Below, in pieces: positions 43,651 through 51,602 of a stretch of DNA of 64,000 nucleotides; position 1 is the first letter of the stretch; the number at the start of each line of letters is the position of its first letter. The stretch is taken from assembly GCA_964463985.1 (NCBI GenBank), contig CAYXEK010000002.1:34967-98966 (forward strand), given 5' to 3'. The DNA comes from JAXGPF01 sp964463985. GTDB taxonomy: Bacteria > Verrucomicrobiota > Kiritimatiellia > JAAZAB01. Below the pieces are notes generated by a model. The model ran no database searches and was not told the DNA's origin. It saw only the letters and a program-made list of their open reading frames with translations. The position numbers and the translations under genes are program-made.

Positions 43651-43744
43651 CAGGTCGGGGTGAAACCCGACCCTCCAAAAACGGGGTGATTTTGCATTTT
43701 GGAGGGACGACTTCCACGTCGTCCGAGACTTTTGAAATTGGCTC
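43651..43744 (-). repeat. MITE-like palindromic element, copy B (truncated)
   Basis: Inverted relative to copies A and C. The end GACTTTTGAAATTGGCTC at 43727-43744 is intact. The opposite terminal repeat is missing and the similarity stops at the GGTCGGGGTG hairpin about 15 bases before the dehydrogenase start. The element therefore supplies that gene's immediate leader. Confidence 0.8.
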
Positions 43745-43845
43745 TAAGGCTTTAAAATTTCGACGCGCTTGCATAAATGCCAGCTTGCTCAAGGTTAGCC
43801 CTGAGCACGAGCGACGCAAGTCGCTCACGTCGAAGCCGTTCGGGT

Positions 43846-43883
43846 GATCTATTCATGAAGATTAAAATCTTCATGAATAGATC
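43846..43883. repeat. Perfect 18-bp inverted repeat with 2-base loop
   Basis: GATCTATTCATGAAGATT, then AA, then its exact reverse complement. No T-run follows, so it is not a classical terminator. It could be a transposon end remnant, a protein-binding site or an RNA hairpin. Confidence 0.85.
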
Positions 43884-44019
43884 GGGCTAAGAGCGTTTAT
43901 TAATCATAATTTCGTGCTATCCTGTCAAACAACATCTTGCCGAGGTCCGACCCCATGCCCCGCAGCATTTCGGATGCCGAACGCCGTTCGGCAGCTACAG
44001 TGAAGAACGGTGTTGCCGG

Positions 44020-45999
44020 TCATTCCAGCACCAGCAGTTCGTAGCCGCGGACCCGCGGCACGACCACGCCGTCATATTCCCCGCGCGTCCGCACCGGCAG
44101 CGGCGCGCCGGACAGCGCCAGGCGCGCCGACCGGACCGGCCGCCCGTCGCGGCGCAGCCAGACGGTTACTTCCCGCAAATCCAGCGGTTCCTCGATGACC
44201 TGCGTCGCCCGGCCGCGCAGTTCCGGCGCGTAAGCCAGGAGATGGATCAGCCGTTGCCGGCCCTTGCGCATCACCGTGGCCTGGGCGCAGGCCGGCATGT
44301 TTTCCGTCCGCAACAGCGGGTCGGGCAGGCCAAGTTCCACGCAATTGCGGAAAAGCTGCCGGTAAGCCGGCACGGCGAATTCGTAATACGCCGTGAACAA
44401 CGGGAAACTGAAGTGTAATATATTGCCAATCCGCACCGCTGCCGGCCGGCCGGCCGGCTTTTCGGGCGGGATGTAAAGATTTTCGTGGTAGCCATCCCAT
44501 GATTGCTGGTTGAAATACGGCCGGTAAAGCGCCGCCAGCGTTTCCACCCTGCCGCGCGGCCGCACCGCGGCGCCGGGCTGGTAAATGGTGGTCAGCATCT
44601 CCGGCAAATCCGCGGCGACTTTTTTAGCGGCCTTGAAAAATGAAAAATGGTGGGGCTCCGGCCCGAGATAATCCAACTTGTATGCCGGCAGGGCGAACCT
44701 GGTTTTTTCCGGGTTCAAGCCGGCAGTGGCGGACGACACCAGCACGCCGCCCCGGCGCAAATGCGCCTGGAGTTTGCGGCGCAACCCGGGATCCACGGTG
44801 ACATTATCCGGCAGGATCAATACCCGGTAACCGGACAAGTCCCCTGCCCCATCGCAGAGGTCGAATTGATACTTCAACTCATTCAACAGGCGCGCCGCCC
44901 CGCGCAGATGCTGCATGCTGTAAAAATTCTGCGGGAATTCCGCGAGCGCCGGACAGACCACCGCCATTTCCGAGACGGGCGCGGCGCCCGCCACCCACGG
45001 CTCAATCTTTTTAACCTCGTCATACACCTCGCCAATCCGGCGATACACCGCCGGCTCCAGCCGCGCGCGCGGATGGGCATGATCGCCCACGCTGCAGGCG
45101 CTGCCCAGCGACAGGGCCTGCTGGCAATCGAACAGCAGCGAGGCCTTGGAACGCAGTCCGCCGAAATCGCGCCAACTGCGATGGAACCGGCCGGTCATCG
45201 TCAGCACCGGCCGGCCCAGCGACCGCGCGTACCGCACCATGAAGGGAATGGCGTCATAGCCATATTCCGGCGCCGTGGGGATGACTTCGACCTCGACATG
45301 GGTGGGCTGTTCCCGCCAGGGCATGCCGTTGAAAAACAGCAGCAAATCCGGCTTGCCCTGCGCGCGCGCCAGTTTTTCAACATCGCGCTGGAAGCGGCGC
45401 ATCACATCCAAAGCGAATTTTTTGGCGTCATCCTCCCGGAAGATATCCAGTCCCGCAGCCCGCATGCCGTCCAGGCATTCAGCGCCGTAACAGGGCGCAT
45501 TGCCCAGGCCGTCGAAAAACAAGCCGTCCACGGGATAGCGCGCAAGCACTTCCCGCACCATGCCCAGCAGGTAATCCCGGTAGCCGGTATTCAGGCAGGG
45601 CCGGCGGAACCAGTGGTTCATCTTCGCCATGTCGTAAATCTTGCCGTCCTTGTCCACCTTGCACCATTCCCGCCGGCGCAGGACATGTTCGTGGTCCAGC
45701 CCGGCCTGGAAATAGGCCGCCGCGCGGATGCCCCGCGCATGGCAGGCGCGCACCATGCCGCCCAGCAGGTCGGGATGCTTCAAGCCCGGGTGCGGAGTCC
45801 CGATTTTGGTGGGATAATAGGCGAACCCCAGGTTGCACTTGGCGAATACCGTGATGTAATCCACCCCCGCATCGGCCAGCGTCCGGCCGAAAGCCGCCGG
45901 ATCGAATTCCGCGCCGACGTCATACACGCCGGGCATGGTATGGAAATCCATGTGCACGGCGCGGCGCGGGCAGTTTTTACTTGTTTTTCTGGGGCTCAT
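44020..45999 (-). CDS. GH151/GHL6-like glycoside hydrolase (putative alpha-L-fucosidase type), copy 1
   Basis: A 659-residue leaderless protein. The N-terminal barrel begins VHMDFHTMPGVYDVG and continues VFAKCNLGFAYYPT, GIRAAAYFQAGLDHEHVLRR, GLFFDGLGNAPCYG, LLLFFNGMPW and VLTMTGRFHRSWRDFGG. This pattern is typical of the hypothetical glycosyl hydrolase 6 barrels found in GH151 fucosidases. The second half looks like the beta-galactosidase trimerisation domain (YRVLILPDNVTV, HLRRGGVLVSSATAGLNPE) and a small C-terminal beta domain. Activity and sugar are inferred from family only. AGGGA lies six bases before the ATG. The next gene downstream of the cluster start (46432-48417) is a paralog. Confidence 0.68.
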   Translation of the reverse strand: MSPRKTSKNCPRRAVHMDFHTMPGVYDVGAEFDPAAFGRTLADAGVDYITVFAKCNLGFAYYPTKIGTPHPGLKHPDLLGGMVRACHARGIRAAAYFQAGLDHEHVLRRREWCKVDKDGKIYDMAKMNHWFRRPCLNTGYRDYLLGMVREVLARYPVDGLFFDGLGNAPCYGAECLDGMRAAGLDIFREDDAKKFALDVMRRFQRDVEKLARAQGKPDLLLFFNGMPWREQPTHVEVEVIPTAPEYGYDAIPFMVRYARSLGRPVLTMTGRFHRSWRDFGGLRSKASLLFDCQQALSLGSACSVGDHAHPRARLEPAVYRRIGEVYDEVKKIEPWVAGAAPVSEMAVVCPALAEFPQNFYSMQHLRGAARLLNELKYQFDLCDGAGDLSGYRVLILPDNVTVDPGLRRKLQAHLRRGGVLVSSATAGLNPEKTRFALPAYKLDYLGPEPHHFSFFKAAKKVAADLPEMLTTIYQPGAAVRPRGRVETLAALYRPYFNQQSWDGYHENLYIPPEKPAGRPAAVRIGNILHFSFPLFTAYYEFAVPAYRQLFRNCVELGLPDPLLRTENMPACAQATVMRKGRQRLIHLLAYAPELRGRATQVIEEPLDLREVTVWLRRDGRPVRSARLALSGAPLPVRTRGEYDGVVVPRVRGYELLVLE

Positions 46000-46062
46000 C
46001 TTGATTCCCTGCGTTTATTGGCGCGTTTAAATAACTTGTTTGAGTCGTTTTGCAAAACCTGT

Positions 46063-46181
46063 GAGCCAGTTTCAAAAGTCCCGGATGAAGTGGAAGTCGT
46101 CCCTCAAAAATGTAAAATCATCCCATGTTTGGAGGGTCGGGTTCCACCCCGACCTTGTTGGCAGGACTTTTGAAACTGGCT
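46063..46181 (+). repeat. 119-bp MITE-like palindromic element, copy C
   Basis: It starts GAGCCAGTTTCAAAAGTC and ends GACTTTTGAAACTGGCT, so both ends carry the matching compensatory A-to-G/T-to-C change. This keeps the terminal inverted repeats paired and points to selection for, or copying of, the palindrome. Confidence 0.85.
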
Positions 46182-46309
46182 ACTGTAAATTATAAATTTA
46201 CATCACTGTCATCCCATAGTGCTAATTTTCAACCAGAAAACAGCAGTTTTTACTGATAAATCCAGCTATTGCGTTCCCGGCAAAACGGGGTTAAGTTCCG
46301 GTTTTATGC

Positions 46310-46369
46310 GGGGTCGGAATCGGTATCGAAATCGGCAGCGATCCCGATAGCGAAAGCGATTCCGACCCC
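46310..46369. repeat. 60-bp hairpin with ATCG-periodic interior
   Basis: Perfect 13-bp arms GGGGTCGGAATCG and CGATTCCGACCCC enclose a run of ATCG-like six-base steps. A related ATCG-rich stretch without the GGGGTC arms lies at about 48489-48536. Confidence 0.75.
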
Positions 46370-46431
46370 GACGTTGTGTTTTTGCTTTATTACCTGTGGG
46401 ATGCTACTGAATTTACAAAATCAAGCATTAT

Positions 46432-48417
46432 CTATTCCTCAAACACCGCCACGGCCCAGCCGGTCACCCGCGGGATCGTCACGCGCGCGTAATTGCCTTC
46501 CACCGCAAACGGCAGCGGCGTCCGGGATGGCGCCAGGTAAACCGTTTTCGGCGGACGCCCATCCAGGCGCATGCGCACTTCGAAGTCGCACAGGTCCAGC
46601 GGCTCCTCGATCATGTTGATCCCGGCGCCGCGCGCTTCCGGCAGGTAGGCCGTGACGTACACCATGCGCCGGCCGGGCTGCGACGTAACCGTCACCCGGC
46701 TGTAGGATGGCGCGCCCGGCGCGCGCACCAGCGGCTCGGGCAGAAACCGTTGGAGCAGGTTGGCGATAATCTGGCGCATGGGCAAGGCGCCGCTGGTGTA
46801 ATAAGTATTGAAGATCGGATGGCTGACATACGCCGCGCGATTTTGGATGACTATCGCCGGCCGGCCGGCGGACTTGTCGGGCGGAGTATACCGGAATCCA
46901 TGGCTGCCGTCCCACTCGTTGTTGTAATACGGGGCGGTGATGGTGGCCATAACCTCCGCGCCGGGACGGGCGGCGACGGCCAGCCCGCGTTCGTAGAGCG
47001 TCACCGGCATCTCCGGCATGCCTTCCGCAAATGCCGGCGCGAATTCGATATAGGCCGGATCGAAGGGATCAGGCCCCTGATAGTCCACACCCAGTTCCCC
47101 CAGCGCGAATCCGGTCTGCTCCGGGTTCAGCCCGGATTGATATGACGCGATCAGCGCGCCGCCCTGGCGCAGGTGTTTTATGAGCCGGGCATGTATTTCC
47201 GGGGTAATCGCCACATCGTCCGGCAGCACCAGGACTTTATATTTATCCCACTCCGCCGCCAGGGTGACGTTGTCAAATTGCATTTTCAGTTCGGAAAGCA
47301 TGCGGGTGGCGGATTTAATCACCTGGCGGTTGCGGTTTTTAAAATCCTGCCGGGCTCCGCCAATGTCTTTGTAGTCGGGATAACTGCATGACATGACATT
47401 GGCCATTTCCACCAGCGGCGCCGCGCCGTCAATCCAGGGCTGCAGCGGCTGGAGTTTCTGATAAACGGCCCGGTCCAGTTTCATCACCGCCCGGTTCAGA
47501 TCGCCGCGCGGGTGAAAATGATCGCCGATACTGGGCGGCAGCCCGTTGGCGATACCAAGGATGCAATCGTATTCCACGCTGGCCGGCGTGCGCACGCCGC
47601 CGAAATCGCCCCAGCTCTTCTGGAACCGGCCGGTCATGTTCAACACCGGCTTGCCCAGGGTGCGCATGTAGCGTCCGATGGTCGGCAGCAATTCGTACCC
47701 CCACCCGCCCTGCGGCAGGCATTCCAATTCCAGGTAATTGCCGAATTCCGCCTGGGCTTCGTAATCAATGCCGTTGAAATACAGCAGCAGTTCCGGATTG
47801 ATCCCGCGCGCGGCTTCCGACAGCCGCCGGCCCATGGCCAGCATCTTGCGGTAATTGAAATCGTTGAGCTGCACCGGGTCGTTCCAGTCCACGCCTTCGG
47901 CCTTCATCTTTTCCATGCACTCCCGGCCGATGCAGGCCTGGGTATGGAAGCAATCAAAAAACAACCCATCCGCCTTGTACCAATCAACGACTTCTTTTAC
48001 CATGCCAACCACATGTTCGGCATAACCAGTGTTGTAGCACATCTGCCGGCAGAACGAATTGTTGAATTGGGCGTCGTACATCCGGCCATCCGCCCGCAGT
48101 ACGGCCCAATCGCGCCGGCGATAAGCCTCCTCGTGGCTTAAGCCCACGTTGATATAAGCCGAGATGGCTATGCCCCGGGCATGGCAGGCCTGGACCAGGT
48201 CGCCGAACAGATCGCGCCGCATGGCCGGGTGCGGGATTCCCAGCCTGGTGGGATAATAAGCCGTGCCCAGGTTGCAGCGCGCGGGGAACACCACGAAATC
48301 CGCGCCGCACTCCTTGAACCAGTCGGTGATGGCATCCATGTCGAAATTTTTGCCCACGTCCGGATTGGCCGGCATGGTGTGAAAATCGAAAAACAGCGCC
48401 CATTTCGGTTTGTGCAT
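46432..48417 (-). CDS. GH151/GHL6-like glycoside hydrolase (putative alpha-L-fucosidase type), copy 2
   Basis: A 661-residue paralog of the gene at 44020-45999 with the same order of landmarks: FFDFHTMPANPDVG, VFPARCNLGTAYYPT, GIAISAYINVGLSHEEAYRR, GLFFDCFHTQACIG, LLLYFNGIDY, VLNMTGRFQKSWGDFGG and, in the second domain, YKVLVLPDDVAIT and HLRQGGALIASYQSGLNPEQ. The two are diverged throughout, so they probably arose by old duplication and may have different linkage preferences. No signal peptide, implying action on imported oligosaccharides. GGGG lies close before the ATG. It is separated from its paralog by repeat elements and from the beta-helix gene upstream by 265 bases. Confidence 0.68.
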   Translation of the reverse strand: MHKPKWALFFDFHTMPANPDVGKNFDMDAITDWFKECGADFVVFPARCNLGTAYYPTRLGIPHPAMRRDLFGDLVQACHARGIAISAYINVGLSHEEAYRRRDWAVLRADGRMYDAQFNNSFCRQMCYNTGYAEHVVGMVKEVVDWYKADGLFFDCFHTQACIGRECMEKMKAEGVDWNDPVQLNDFNYRKMLAMGRRLSEAARGINPELLLYFNGIDYEAQAEFGNYLELECLPQGGWGYELLPTIGRYMRTLGKPVLNMTGRFQKSWGDFGGVRTPASVEYDCILGIANGLPPSIGDHFHPRGDLNRAVMKLDRAVYQKLQPLQPWIDGAAPLVEMANVMSCSYPDYKDIGGARQDFKNRNRQVIKSATRMLSELKMQFDNVTLAAEWDKYKVLVLPDDVAITPEIHARLIKHLRQGGALIASYQSGLNPEQTGFALGELGVDYQGPDPFDPAYIEFAPAFAEGMPEMPVTLYERGLAVAARPGAEVMATITAPYYNNEWDGSHGFRYTPPDKSAGRPAIVIQNRAAYVSHPIFNTYYTSGALPMRQIIANLLQRFLPEPLVRAPGAPSYSRVTVTSQPGRRMVYVTAYLPEARGAGINMIEEPLDLCDFEVRMRLDGRPPKTVYLAPSRTPLPFAVEGNYARVTIPRVTGWAVAVFEE

Positions 48418-48488
48418 AATTTGCCCCGTATTTCAACCAAGCTCTCCGTCAAGACATCCCCAAGGCGGAAGCAGGCCCGCCACTCAAA

Positions 48489-48536
48489 TCAAAATTGGTA
48501 TCGGCATCGATCCCGATTTCGATAGCGATTTCGATT
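48489..48536. repeat. ATCG-periodic dispersed repeat, second copy
   Basis: The stretch TTGGTATCGGCATCGATC and following bases repeats a GATCG/TTCGAT theme at about six-base steps and resembles the interior of the hairpin at 46310-46369. It is intergenic and upstream of a GH151-like gene. Confidence 0.55.
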
Positions 48537-48682
48537 ATCTTTTGCCAACGCGCGAAAAACTAGCATGAACCAGGACGGCGGGCAATGGACGGGATTGATT
48601 AAGTTGTGTGTAAAATTAGCCCGGGGCCGCCCGCGCCGGCTTCCCGGCCGCGGCCCGGCGTGAATGGGTTTCGCGCCGGAGC

Positions 48683-50035
48683 TTACTGCAAGCTGAAGAC
48701 CGTCCCGCGCAACACATGCTCGTAACACCCCATATCGGCCATGCCGCTGAAAATATCTACCCGGCGCCGGCCGTCCAGGTCGGTTGCCCCGGCCATCCAA
48801 TCCAGGTTGGTGCCGGTATTGACGCAGGGCGACTCCGCCGGCACATGATAATCGCCGGCGCCGCCATCCGCAAACTGGGGCGGCGCATCGGTATTATTGG
48901 TTGACGCCGTGTTCCAGGTGGTTGACCCCAACGGCGCGGTGCAACAGTGGTAATAGCCGCCATTCGTGGCTTGAAGGCCCACATGATGCCAGTTGGATGA
49001 GGCTCCGGAAATCACGTTGTTGTCATAGATGATATTATTGTAAAAGTTGCCGATGTAGGTTGCCCCATCGTTATAAAAATATAACCCTCCGCCATACTGT
49101 CCGCCGGTGTTGCCGGTGATGGTGCAGTTGGCCACATTACCGCGGTCTCTTATATAAATGCCGCCTCCGCCCTGGCCGGCGCTGACTGTGGTGTTGCTGG
49201 TGATGAGGCAATTGCGAATCCAGCCGTCAGGCGATCGCTGAAGGTACACACCGGCGCCGCTGAGCGTGGAGGTGTTATTGTGCACTTGGCAGCGATCCAT
49301 TACGCCTTTGTAATAAACACCTGCGCCGCCGCCGACCGTTCCCGCGGAATTGCCGGCAATCTCGCAATCCTCTATGGTGAAAGTGCCGCCGTAATTGCAG
49401 ATTCCGCCGCCGCCGCGAAAAGCCTGGTTGTTGGTTATCAGGCAATCACGGACCAAGCCCCAATAACTGGCGCCGCCGACCAGCAGGCCGCCGCCGTAAT
49501 TGGAGCTGACATTGCCGGCAATCACACAGTTGAAAACCCGCCCGCCATTGCCGATCCAGACGCCGCCGCCGCCAATGCCGGGATTGCTGCCGTCGCTATT
49601 GGTGGCCAGGTTGCCGGTAACCCAGCAATTGCTGAGCGTGGCGCCGGCGTGCACTCTGACACCGCCGCCGTTATCGTTGCCGAAACCGTTGCGGATGGTG
49701 AATCCGGTCAGCAAGGCGTTGGTGCTGGTCATGTAAACGCAGCGCACTTTATGGTCGCCGTCTATGATCGTGTCAGCCGGATTACCGCTCCAGGAACGTA
49801 CTTGTCGGTCGCCGACGGTCAGTTGCGCTGCCAGCACGTACAGGCCGTTTGAGACCCAGACGGCATCGCCATTGGCCGATTTGACCACGGCATTGCTGAT
49901 GGTGGCATAGGCCTGCTCCCAACCGCCGGTGCCGTTGTTGGCGGCGTCGTTGCCATTGGTGGCGACATACCATGTCGCCGCGTATAAATAGCCGGTCGCC
50001 AGCAGACTAACGGCCAGGAAACATAGTTTTTTCAT
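48683..50035 (-). CDS. Secreted right-handed beta-helix protein, choice-of-anchor-Q type
   Basis: A 450-residue protein with a signal peptide ending near GYLYAA, then TWYVATNGNDAANNG, the usual opening of secreted parallel beta-helix proteins, and ATISNAVVKSANGD. The body has regular Gly/Asn turns (GGGVRVHAGATLSNC, GGGVWIGNGGRVFNC, YGGGLLVGG, GGGICNYGG). The end has VPAESPCVNTG, DLDGRRRVD and MADMGCYE, finishing GTVFSLQ, close to the tails of the two other helix proteins in the window. The start at 50035 has AAGGAG eight bases upstream; a GTG two codons earlier is too close to that site. It ends the LacI-controlled gene series. Confidence 0.8.
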   Translation of the reverse strand: MKKLCFLAVSLLATGYLYAATWYVATNGNDAANNGTGGWEQAYATISNAVVKSANGDAVWVSNGLYVLAAQLTVGDRQVRSWSGNPADTIIDGDHKVRCVYMTSTNALLTGFTIRNGFGNDNGGGVRVHAGATLSNCWVTGNLATNSDGSNPGIGGGGVWIGNGGRVFNCVIAGNVSSNYGGGLLVGGASYWGLVRDCLITNNQAFRGGGGICNYGGTFTIEDCEIAGNSAGTVGGGAGVYYKGVMDRCQVHNNTSTLSGAGVYLQRSPDGWIRNCLITSNTTVSAGQGGGGIYIRDRGNVANCTITGNTGGQYGGGLYFYNDGATYIGNFYNNIIYDNNVISGASSNWHHVGLQATNGGYYHCCTAPLGSTTWNTASTNNTDAPPQFADGGAGDYHVPAESPCVNTGTNLDWMAGATDLDGRRRVDIFSGMADMGCYEHVLRGTVFSLQ

Positions 50036-50073
50036 CTGCACTGCTCCTTGTTGTGTCGTGTGTTTTGTTAATG

Positions 50074-51357
50074 TTATTCCTTTTCAACGATCAGCGTTAC
50101 AACCTCCCAACTGGCTGTTGGCGCGAAATTCTGCCTGACCGCCGCGCGTCCATCTTCCGCGGCAGCGCGGATCGTGTAGGTGAATTTTTGCTCTTCCGGT
50201 TCGCCGGCGTCGCCGGCGCGCAGTAAACGTTCGGTTAAAAGGATTGCGCCAGCCTGACCGGCGCCGGGAGTATGTCCGTCCTCGCCGGTGGCGGCAACTC
50301 CATTATCAACCGCCTGCCGGTCATGCTGCTCATTGATGACCTCCACCCGGACCTTGGAAAGCGGCCGGGAATTCCTGTCCAGCGCGGCCACCCGGATATG
50401 CCGGCGGATAATTGCCCGCGGGCGGCGCGCCGCGCCGGTTTTTTTATCCACCGCGCCGATGATGATATTCCCTGAAAGCGGAGGCGTCAATTCGCAATCA
50501 ATGCATACCACGCCTTGCGCGGTGAAGCGCAAATGCCAGTTGCGCCGGTTGCCTTCGAACCGGCAATCGCGCAGGACCGTATCCAGCGAACCCCAGTCCA
50601 GAACCGCGGCGTCCAAGTCGCGGAATACGCATCCCCGCGCTTCGGCCATCCGGCCGGCATCCATAACCGCCGTGCCGCCATGTTCAAAAACCGTTTGTTC
50701 CAGGCGGTATTCCTTGTAAACTGTTTTGCGCGCGTAAAAGGTCATGATGCCGCGTACCCAGGAGACCGTGGCCTTGTGCAGGATCAGGCTGTCGGCGTTC
50801 AAATCCAGGTGCGGATTGCCGATCATGTGGTCCCGGTCCGGCATGGCCGCCGTAATTGCACCGTGCCAGACGTGCAACTGGCCGCGCACCTTAATGGCAT
50901 GGGGCGCGGACTTGGAACTGAACAGTTTGAGCGCCGGTTGAATATCCGGCTGATCCGGAAACCCGATTTGCAAACGGGTGGTATATTGGCTGGCGCGGTA
51001 ATACGGTTCCGGAATTTCGCCCTGCGCCACGGTCACATTGCCGGAAACCGCCAGGGTTTCCCCGGGATGATTGGGAGCTCCAAGCTGGAAATAAGTCAGC
51101 GTGCGCGCATTGTCGCCAATGGCCAGGTTGGCGGCAACGGTGTAAACATCAGCCGTCGGTTCGTATTCAACCAGGTCCCAACCCATCCGCCGGTCGGCTG
51201 CCAGCAGGAGCGCGGGAGTGCATGGGAACCAATCGGGATAGCCTACGGCGTGGATGGTGCGGGTGGCGGCATCGAACGCAATGCCGGCCCGGGCGGCCGG
51301 GGCGGCCGGCAAAATCACCAATACCATCAGGCAGATAATTTTCGCATAAAGCTTCAT
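50074..51357 (-). CDS. Secreted beta-helix-like protein of unknown family, copy 1 of a two-gene module
   Basis: A 427-residue protein with a signal peptide ending near AAPAARA. The start of the mature protein, GIAFDAATRTIHAVG then PCTPALLLAADRRMGWDLVEYEP, recurs in the gene at 58785-60254 and is not a family I can name. The middle shows a parallel-helix-like ladder (GQLHVWHGAIT, ADSLILHKATVSWVRGIM, FEHGGTAVMD, GCVFRDLDAAVLDWG, TVLRDCRFEG). The C-terminal 130 residues look like an Ig-like or carboxypeptidase-regulatory-like fold (IRVAALDRNSRPLSKVRVEV). No catalytic residues are evident. It lies downstream of a CBM9/TIM-barrel gene, as does its paralog. Confidence 0.65.
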   Translation of the reverse strand: MKLYAKIICLMVLVILPAAPAARAGIAFDAATRTIHAVGYPDWFPCTPALLLAADRRMGWDLVEYEPTADVYTVAANLAIGDNARTLTYFQLGAPNHPGETLAVSGNVTVAQGEIPEPYYRASQYTTRLQIGFPDQPDIQPALKLFSSKSAPHAIKVRGQLHVWHGAITAAMPDRDHMIGNPHLDLNADSLILHKATVSWVRGIMTFYARKTVYKEYRLEQTVFEHGGTAVMDAGRMAEARGCVFRDLDAAVLDWGSLDTVLRDCRFEGNRRNWHLRFTAQGVVCIDCELTPPLSGNIIIGAVDKKTGAARRPRAIIRRHIRVAALDRNSRPLSKVRVEVINEQHDRQAVDNGVAATGEDGHTPGAGQAGAILLTERLLRAGDAGEPEEQKFTYTIRAAAEDGRAAVRQNFAPTASWEVVTLIVEKE

Positions 51358-51436
51358 GCGTCACTTTCACAAGCCGGCTTTTAAAAGCGGCATTCAGACA
51401 GTCTTCCGCGGCAATTTATCCTGAATTCTGACTCCA

Positions 51437-51556
51437 GAGCCAATTTCAAAAGTCCTATCAAAAAGGTCGGGGTGTAACCCGACCCTCCAAAAACGGGTTG
51501 TTTTTCCATTTTGGAGGGACGACTTCCACGTCGTCCGAGACTTTTGAAATTGGCTC
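51437..51556 (-). repeat. 120-bp MITE-like palindromic element, copy D
   Basis: A complete copy with ends GAGCCAATTTCAAAAGTC and GACTTTTGAAATTGGCTC, an exact 18-bp terminal inverted repeat. It is inserted between the two genes of the first module copy, where the second module copy has a different hairpin element. Confidence 0.9.
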
Positions 51557-51602
51557 TCCAGAATACTGAATTCTTTCAAAACGTGAGTTTTGAAATTTGC
51601 TT

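Larger units (their letters stand above)
43637..44019. other. Intergenic region with MITE copy B and a 38-bp palindrome
   Basis: 383 bases between two minus-strand genes. It holds the truncated repeat copy B next to the dehydrogenase start, a perfect 18-bp inverted repeat at 43846-43883, and about 130 further bases in which I see no gene. Confidence 0.6.
46000..46431. other. Intergenic region with MITE copy C and a hairpin repeat
   Basis: 432 bases separating the two GH151-like paralogs. It contains repeat copy C (46063-46181) and a GGGGTCGGAATCG inverted repeat (46310-46369). The rest is AT-richer sequence where a promoter for the left gene could lie, but no hexamer pair stands out. Confidence 0.6.
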
